Shown one piece after another: positions 15,908-20,542 of a stretch of DNA of 20,542 bases (the stretch's first letter is position 1; each line of letters begins with the position of its first letter). This stretch comes from Bacillota bacterium (GTDB taxonomy: Bacteria > Bacillota > Clostridia > Lachnospirales > Lachnospiraceae), in NCBI GenBank assembly GCA_023423045.1, contig JAFAGA010000061.1:1-20542 (forward strand), written 5' to 3'. The position numbers were made by a program, and so were the translations under genes. The notes under the pieces were generated by a model that was given only the letters and a program-made list of their open reading frames with translations, was not told the origin of the DNA and ran no database searches.

Positions 15908-15945
15908 AAGGTGTCTCAAGTGTGTACAACTCCTTAAGACACCTT
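15908..15945. other. inverted repeat downstream of scfA
   Basis: AAGGTGTCTCAAG (15908-15920) pairs with CTTAAGACACCTT (15933-15945) in 12 of 13 positions around a 12-nt loop. It lies about 100 bp after the scfA stop codon. No T-run follows on either strand, so it may act as a transcript-end stabiliser or processing site rather than a terminator. Smaller hairpins lie between it and scfA (15948-15955 with 15975-15982; 16001-16006 with 16018-16023). Confidence 0.5.
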
Positions 15946-16043
15946 CATCATTGTTCTCATACATGTAATTGCACAACAATGAGCGGTATGTTCTGTGAGC
16001 CAATCTTATGTCGAATCAGATTGCGTGCTCTATATACCACTCT

Positions 16044-16184
16044 TTATCTGTTCTCACAGCTCTGATTGCCGACAGTACAAGATGTCTTACATGCTGACTG
16101 GCAGGATGTCTGACATTCTCCACATCCACCCTTTTTCATGGTATCTTTCAGGTTTCTTGTGTTTAAAGTCTTAATATGTTTCAT
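16044..16184 (-). CDS. scfA: SCIFF peptide precursor (six cysteines in forty-five residues)
   Basis: A 46-residue ribosomal peptide precursor, missed by length-limited gene finding. It begins MKHIKTLNTRNLKDTMKKGG and ends with a cysteine-rich core holding C21, C24, C28, C32, C36 and C43 (motifs GGCGECQTSC, QSACKTSCTV, QSCEN). The leader and cysteine spacing match the SCIFF family, found in nearly all Clostridia. ATG at 16184 has AAGGAGGT (16199-16192) at 7 nt, and an extended -10 promoter lies just upstream. ScfB is expected to link a cysteine to a threonine; in the studied homologue CteA the bond is, from memory, Cys32-Thr37, and both C32 and T37 are present here. Final product and role are unknown; signalling has been proposed. 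Confidence 0.95.
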   Translation of the reverse strand: MKHIKTLNTRNLKDTMKKGGCGECQTSCQSACKTSCTVGNQSCENR

Positions 16185-16220
16185 TCTATGTACCTCCTTA
16201 ACATCTGTTAACTTCATGCT

Positions 16221-16226
16221 ATTATA
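16221..16226 (-). promoter_or_regulatory. extended -10 promoter of scfA
   Basis: On the minus strand TGATATAAT gives a TGN-extended perfect -10 (16226-16221). No good -35 is seen at 17 bp. Start near 16214 gives a short leader of about 30 nt that includes the AAGGAGGT ribosome-binding site. Confidence 0.5.
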
Positions 16227-16282
16227 TCATATGTGCATTCATAAGAAAAGAGTTTTTTGCAATGTGTCTGTCACCTGATCTG

Positions 16283-17233
16283 TCACGGATTAGGAACAGG
16301 ATAGTTGCCAATCTCCTCCAGCAATTCATCCATGCTAATTTTTGCTGCGGCTATATATTTATCCCCCGCACCGTAATATACATTTAATTGGCCGTTATAG
16401 ATAAAGGCTCCCTCCGGAAATACAACATTATTTACATCACCATATAATTCGTACTCCTCTGCAGGTTCCAGAATCGGATAGGGCAGCCGCGCTGTAACAA
16501 TCGATGGATTGTTCATATCAAGAAGGGCCGCACCGCACCGGTACACCCCTTTATCATCCACCGCATGATATAAGAACAGCCATCCCTGATCGGTTTTCAT
16601 CGGAGGCGTGCTTCCCCCAATCTTTCTATTTTCCCAGGCATATTCCCTTTTCATAATGACAGAATTATCGACCCTATCCTCATAACCAGCCCATGCCTCC
16701 TTTGACAGTAATTCGTCGAAGCTGTCAAAATAGTCCAATTGAATATTGGGTGAAATTCTATGAATATAAGCAATTTTCCCGTTTATTCTTTCCGGAAAAA
16801 TAAAAGCATCTTTATCATATTCAAAATGATCTATGACACCAAGCTTATGATATTCAATAAAATCTATGGTTCTGGCTGCGGCGACTCTTGCCTTTGTCCC
16901 GTCATAGGCTGTATAAAAAATATAATAACCCTCTTCAAATTCAACAATTCTCGGATCCTCACAGCCTTTTACCTCCTCAGGCCGTGTTGGAAAAATAACT
17001 TTTTTGTTGGAATCAAATAAAATTTCATTCTCCGAATTGAGCTTTGCATACCCAATGGAGGAGATATAGTTTGCACGCTCCTTTATATCACTGTTGGTCG
17101 CCCTGTATAACATATGAACAATCCCGTCTTTAAAATATACGCCGGGATTAAACCGGGCAAAGCATCCCAACTGATCCTTGAGCGGGCCCATTACAATTCC
17201 TGTTTTAATCAGTTTAATCATATCCATCACCAT
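16283..17233 (-). CDS. GH130 family beta-mannoside phosphorylase or hydrolase
   Basis: Glycoside hydrolase family 130 protein of about 316 residues, without a signal peptide, hence cytoplasmic. Numbered from an in-frame GTG at 17236, family features are FNPGVYFKDG (29-38), GCEDPRIV (91-98) with the presumed catalytic acid D94, DKDAFIFPERI (141-151), GGSTPPMKTDQGWLFLYH (207-224) and VVFPEGAF (271-278). GH130 members phosphorolyse or hydrolyse beta-1,4- or beta-1,2-mannosides; the exact linkage cannot be read from sequence. Several starts compete (GTG 17236, ATG 17233, 17227, 17221), none with a strong ribosome-binding site. It follows the sugar-binding lipoprotein gene, separated from it by an intrinsic terminator, so it is probably expressed at a lower level by read-through. 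Confidence 0.88.
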   Translation of the reverse strand: MVMDMIKLIKTGIVMGPLKDQLGCFARFNPGVYFKDGIVHMLYRATNSDIKERANYISSIGYAKLNSENEILFDSNKKVIFPTRPEEVKGCEDPRIVEFEEGYYIFYTAYDGTKARVAAARTIDFIEYHKLGVIDHFEYDKDAFIFPERINGKIAYIHRISPNIQLDYFDSFDELLSKEAWAGYEDRVDNSVIMKREYAWENRKIGGSTPPMKTDQGWLFLYHAVDDKGVYRCGAALLDMNNPSIVTARLPYPILEPAEEYELYGDVNNVVFPEGAFIYNGQLNVYYGAGDKYIAAAKISMDELLEEIGNYPVPNP

Positions 17234-17263
17234 CACATCCGCATCTTTTATAAGTGTTTTTCA

Positions 17264-17307
17264 TTAAAAAACAGGTGCTTTTATAAAATCCAGTTTATAA
17301 AAGCACC
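17264..17307 (-). terminator. intrinsic terminator between binding protein and GH130 genes
   Basis: A perfect 14-bp stem (17274-17287 with 17294-17307, loop of 6) is followed on the minus strand by TGTTTTTT (complement of 17265-17272). It lies 50 bp after the binding-protein stop codon and about 30 bp before the GH130 start, so it should limit transcription into the enzyme gene. Confidence 0.88.
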
Positions 17308-17356
17308 CGTAAACCGTAAAAGAGAGGTAAACTTTTAATTCTATCTGCTCTAATAA

Positions 17357-18928
17357 TTAATTTGCGGCATCATAATTTTCCATCCACTGGACATACTCCG
17401 CATTCATCGCTTCTGCTGCCGGAAAATAAGTATCCTCCAGGAATTTTTCCATCACGCCAAGCTCAATCTCACCTACAATATATTGTATTTCGAGCTCCTT
17501 TACCTTGGCGTCCAGATCCGGCTGATCCGCCAGAAAGGTAGTATACAGCGGAGCCTTTATGTTGGGAACTCTTGTGGCGGTTACCGCTTCCTTCATCGCA
17601 TTCAAATCAGCATAGTATTTGTCAAGCTGTTCCTTGGTATTGGCATTTTCAACGACTGCAGAGGCACCCTCCTTAGCAAAGGTAAAGGTGAAATAGGAGC
17701 TGGTAATGCTATTTAATGCTGTTGCCTGTTCTTCTGTCCGCTCCACCATTCTGGTTTTATAATCGTAGGAAGCATAGTTTTCACCCTTGATTCCCAGGAA
17801 CATTAATGCAAAGCCTTCCTCCGACATGGCATAATCGATTAATTCCAGACATTTATCAACATCCGCATCCGCAGATATCATCCAGGCCCCCCATATGGAA
17901 GGTGTAATATAGACATTTCGTTCTCCCTTATCATTTGCCGGAGGTCCGATATAGGTAAATCTTTCAATTGCATCCGGGATATCCTTTATGCGCGCCATCA
18001 CTCCGACCTGATGATCCATGACCATTCCGGCCGTACCCGAAAGCAGCTTCTCCGTATCCACCTTATATTCGTTGGTAAAAAATTCGGGATCCAGGGAGCC
18101 ATCCGCATACAGCTCTCTCAAATAGGTCAAATACGGAAGGTATCCGCTTTTCTTTCGCCAAATTTTATGTTGTCCGTCCGTATCCTTTACCGCATCAACC
18201 AACCCAAATGCAGATTTAATCGGAAGAATATCCGCAGAAGTGGCTGAAAAGCCGAAAGTATCCTGCTTGCCGTTCTGATCCGGATCGCTGTAGGTAAACT
18301 GGTGCGCCACTTCCTTTAATTCCGACAGATTCGTCGGCGCCTTCAGCCCCAGATTATCAAGCCACTGCTGATTGACGACAAAGCCCCAGTAATTATCCAC
18401 ATTCGCTCTGGGAATTCCATGTATTTTGCCTGTTTTGGTGGACTGCATGGTATCCCAATGCTCCTGCGGGATGGTAGCCATAATATTGGGATAATTCTGT
18501 ATTTTATCATCCAGCTCGGCTAACAGCCCGTCACCTGCCCATTGCTCATAGTTCACATCCGCACCGCCCCAGTTATATATGATATCGGGGATATCGCCGC
18601 CTGCCATGGCTATCTTGAGCTTATCATTATAATTGTTGATGGGAGGCGCTTCATATTCAATTTCCACATTCAACTTCTGTTCCAATTCCTTTATAACCGG
18701 GTTGTTCTCCACGATTACCTCTGCATTTACTCTGTTCAGTATATGAAGCTTCACCGGCTCTTTTTTTTCTTCCTTCGAAACACCTCCCTGATTCGTATTT
18801 CCATTTCCTGAAGGGGAATTTGTTTCTTTCCCGGTATCTGATTTTTGGCAGCCCGCAAGCATTGCCAGGGTCATTACGGCAATACAGGCCATTGCCGTTA
18901 CTTTCTTCCATAGAATTTTTTTCATCAT
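17357..18928 (-). CDS. sugar ABC transporter substrate-binding lipoprotein (LplA/YtcQ-like)
   Basis: Extracellular family 1 solute-binding protein of 523 residues, anchored to the membrane by lipid. From the ATG at 18928 the signal peptide is MMKKILWKKVTAMACIAVMT followed by the lipobox LAGC with C27. A Gly/Ser/Asn linker follows, then the binding domain with segments such as GDIPDIIYNWGG and MSEEGFALMFLG, typical of large LplA-type oligosaccharide-binding proteins. The start with GGAGGTT at 18937-18943 is preferred over the frame's earlier TTG at 18958. Its own promoter (19012-19040) and a terminator (17264-17307) allow high expression, as is common for binding proteins. The permease genes are not in the window. 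The GH130 enzyme downstream suggests a mannose-containing ligand, which is inference. Confidence 0.92.
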   Translation of the reverse strand: MMKKILWKKVTAMACIAVMTLAMLAGCQKSDTGKETNSPSGNGNTNQGGVSKEEKKEPVKLHILNRVNAEVIVENNPVIKELEQKLNVEIEYEAPPINNYNDKLKIAMAGGDIPDIIYNWGGADVNYEQWAGDGLLAELDDKIQNYPNIMATIPQEHWDTMQSTKTGKIHGIPRANVDNYWGFVVNQQWLDNLGLKAPTNLSELKEVAHQFTYSDPDQNGKQDTFGFSATSADILPIKSAFGLVDAVKDTDGQHKIWRKKSGYLPYLTYLRELYADGSLDPEFFTNEYKVDTEKLLSGTAGMVMDHQVGVMARIKDIPDAIERFTYIGPPANDKGERNVYITPSIWGAWMISADADVDKCLELIDYAMSEEGFALMFLGIKGENYASYDYKTRMVERTEEQATALNSITSSYFTFTFAKEGASAVVENANTKEQLDKYYADLNAMKEAVTATRVPNIKAPLYTTFLADQPDLDAKVKELEIQYIVGEIELGVMEKFLEDTYFPAAEAMNAEYVQWMENYDAAN

Positions 18929-18981
18929 AACAACCTCCATCCGCCGCCGGAGCGGCAATTCATAGTTTAACCATGCACGAT

Positions 18982-19004
18982 TTTACCGTACTCGTTTACC
19001 GTAC
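18982..19004. repeat. 10-bp direct repeats at the transcription start of the binding-protein gene
   Basis: TTTACCGTAC occurs at 18982-18991 and 18995-19004 (plus strand), repeating every 13 bp. They lie just downstream of the predicted start (about 19005), in the leader. A regulator bound here would be expected to repress. The regulator is not known. Confidence 0.5.
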
Positions 19005-19011
19005 ACGTCAA

Positions 19012-19040
19012 ATTATATTGCCATGGCTCCTTGAAGTAAA
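19012..19040 (-). promoter_or_regulatory. promoter of the sugar-binding lipoprotein gene
   Basis: On the minus strand TATAAT (19017-19012) lies 17 bp after TTTACT (19040-19035): a perfect -10 with a 4-of-6 -35. Start near 19005 gives a leader of about 77 nt containing the two 10-bp repeats and a small GC-rich hairpin before the ribosome-binding site. Confidence 0.55.
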
Positions 19041-19084
19041 TGACAATGATGCCTTCCTAATAACAATACAAGCACCGTGCCGTA

Positions 19085-20542
19085 CTATAATGCATTATTG
19101 CTATCGATATGCATTTCTCTGAATTGACCGGGCGTGATTCCTTCCGATTTCTTAAACACCTTAATAAAGTAATGGGGATAGGTATAACCGGTGCGATGCG
19201 CAATTTCTTCCACGGTTAGTGTGGTACCGGATAGCAATTCCTTTGCCAGAGCTATCTTTTTCATATTGACATAATCATTAAAGCTGTAGGAGGTTTCTTC
19301 CTTGATCAGCTTCGCAAGGTAGTTCCGGTTCAGATTAAACTGATAAGATAAGGAATTCAGGTTAAAATCATTTTCTGATAAATTGTCGTTAATATACTCA
19401 ATGATAGCTTCATTTATAATGCTTTCATTATTGGGATTTTTCTTTGATATCTCAGAGCATATGGATTGTATGAACCTTAGCAGCAGCTCCTGGATCTGGC
19501 TTCTGCTGTGAAGCTTCTGCATATCGGAGGAAGCGGCAGCCTTAATGGAAACCGGAAGCGAGGAGGTTCGGGTCAGTATTTCGTTCTGTAATTGATAAAT
19601 ATAATTTTTGATCTGAATATCTGTCAGCAGTCCGTCTCCCTCCAGGATGTGTTTTATAAATTTCTCGCCGTAAAAGATACAGCCTTCCGTATTTTTGACC
19701 AGAAGGTTATTAATCAGCTGCTTTTCTAATTCCCCGGGATAAGGAATTGGATTTTTTCGTTCCTGAATCTGACGGTAGTGAGTGATATGCTCTGTCATGG
19801 ACAGCTTGTACTGCTGGATATCATCACACTCCATATATGCTGCGGACAACCGCGCAGGATCCGTTACCGCACTGCTGACTGCGATGGATACCTGCTGGTA
19901 GTATTTTTCATTCAGCCTCTGGAGAAGCTGGCGCAGATATGGGTTGATGAGCTGCTCCATTGCGGATGTATTACCATAATTAGCTATCACTGCAACCCGG
20001 CTGCCCAGAATGGAAATGGACTTAAGCGCCACATTGGCGGCCGCGATTGGCAGGTTCTCCATCACTGCCGATACCGTTCTTTCTATCTCCAGCTGACTAT
20101 CGTTTGCATCAATTAATATAAGGTTGTAATTATCATGCTTAAAGGATTTATCCAGCAGAGCCCCCATCTGCAGCGGCCTGTCCTTCCCATGGCCGGAACC
20201 GGTGAGAAAATCCCTCATCAGCTTATCGCTATAGTCGGTCAGGACTTCCTCAATCGGCTTTGTTGTATACAGTATAATAATATATGCGATAATGATTGCG
20301 GTGCCAAACAGCAGAAGTAAACCCACCAGCAGGATATAGCTGTTAAACATTTTATTAAAATCATAATAAAAGGGCACCTGAATATAGAAATAACTGTTCA
20401 GCGGCGAGGAATAGCTGACCGCATCCATAATTCCGACCTTTTTGTTCAGCATAGACCAGAACTTCCTGCCCGGAAAGGAAGCCTCAATTTCTTCCTGCTT
20501 TTCTGTGATGCTTCCGCCCAGATCCATGAAATCCTTCGATAT
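19085..20542 (-). CDS. AraC-family regulator with membrane-anchored sensor part, partial
   Basis: The reading frame is open through the right edge of the window, so the 5' end is missing; the ATG at 20527 lacks a ribosome-binding site and is probably internal. The visible 485 residues start in the end of an extracytoplasmic sensor domain, then a membrane helix (about residues 63-88 from M20527) followed by TTKPIEEVL, a long cytoplasmic linker, and two helix-turn-helix motifs of an AraC domain in the last 100 residues (FNLNSLSYQFNLNRNYLAKL; TVEEIAHRTGYTYPHYFIKV; GITPGQFRE). This layout is common in Firmicutes next to LplA-type sugar transporters, where the protein senses a sugar outside the cell and activates the transporter genes. 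The binding-protein gene 156 bp downstream is the likely target. Confidence 0.88.
   Translation of the reverse strand: MSKDFMDLGGSITEKQEEIEASFPGRKFWSMLNKKVGIMDAVSYSSPLNSYFYIQVPFYYDFNKMFNSYILLVGLLLLFGTAIIIAYIIILYTTKPIEEVLTDYSDKLMRDFLTGSGHGKDRPLQMGALLDKSFKHDNYNLILIDANDSQLEIERTVSAVMENLPIAAANVALKSISILGSRVAVIANYGNTSAMEQLINPYLRQLLQRLNEKYYQQVSIAVSSAVTDPARLSAAYMECDDIQQYKLSMTEHITHYRQIQERKNPIPYPGELEKQLINNLLVKNTEGCIFYGEKFIKHILEGDGLLTDIQIKNYIYQLQNEILTRTSSLPVSIKAAASSDMQKLHSRSQIQELLLRFIQSICSEISKKNPNNESIINEAIIEYINDNLSENDFNLNSLSYQFNLNRNYLAKLIKEETSYSFNDYVNMKKIALAKELLSGTTLTVEEIAHRTGYTYPHYFIKVFKKSEGITPGQFREMHIDSNNAL

Noticed and set aside
15712..16065. 117-codon plus-strand frame, and minus-strand frames at 15667-15900 and 15717-15929
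   Set aside because: They read across the palindromic repeats, lack convincing ribosome-binding sites and repeat the same short peptide segments; the plus-strand frame also overlaps scfA in antisense.
1..20542. CRISPR arrays, tRNA or rRNA genes, insertion sequences with transposase, phage attachment sites
   Set aside because: None seen on reading the window; the tandem repeats present are too short or lie inside a gene, and no transposase or integrase frame exists.

Overview
The window looks like chromosomal DNA of an anaerobic Firmicute of class Clostridia, most likely Lachnospiraceae. Three things suggest this: the SCIFF peptide with its radical-SAM maturase, the clostridial gene order maturase-recJ-apt-rel-MBL hydrolase-hemZ, and strong GGAGG ribosome-binding sites throughout. 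Nearly all genes lie on the minus strand, so transcription runs from high to low coordinates.

Layout, in the direction of transcription. (1) 20542-16283 is a carbohydrate block. It holds the C-terminal part of a membrane-anchored AraC-type regulator cut by the window edge, a lipoprotein sugar-binding protein with its own promoter and terminator, and a GH130 beta-mannoside phosphorylase/hydrolase. (2) 16226-14259 is the SCIFF locus. It holds a 46-residue six-cysteine precursor (scfA, 16044-16184) with its own extended -10 promoter, then about 230 bp of hairpin-rich repeat DNA, then the thioether-forming maturase scfB. (3) 14231-6788 is housekeeping: recJ, apt (own promoter), a bifunctional (p)ppGpp synthetase/hydrolase, a glyoxalase-II-like MBL hydrolase, and hemZ. 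Two dyads lie in front of hemZ. (4) 6735-1494 is a sensing and export module: OmpR-type response regulator, histidine kinase, ABC ATPase and a large FtsX-type permease. A promoter with 11-bp-spaced direct repeats precedes the ATPase gene, and a clear intrinsic terminator follows the permease gene. (5) 1485-1 is an AT-rich accessory region. It holds one orphan 139-residue membrane-anchored or secreted protein (minus), one 44-residue orphan ORF (plus) with a good promoter and ribosome-binding site, and about 500 bp of hairpin-rich DNA without a convincing gene.

How the genes work together: the two-component system probably senses an envelope stress or an antimicrobial peptide and switches on the ABC transporter through the direct-repeat operator. 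The AraC protein, binding protein and GH130 enzyme form part of an oligosaccharide (possibly mannoside) uptake and breakdown locus whose permeases would lie outside the window. scfA and scfB make a thioether-crosslinked peptide of unknown role. No tRNA, rRNA, CRISPR array, transposase or integrase was seen. The most unusual items are the repeat element wedged between scfA and scfB, the 12-bp tandem repeat in the kinase sensor domain, the operator in front of the ABC transporter, and the orphan small genes at the left end.
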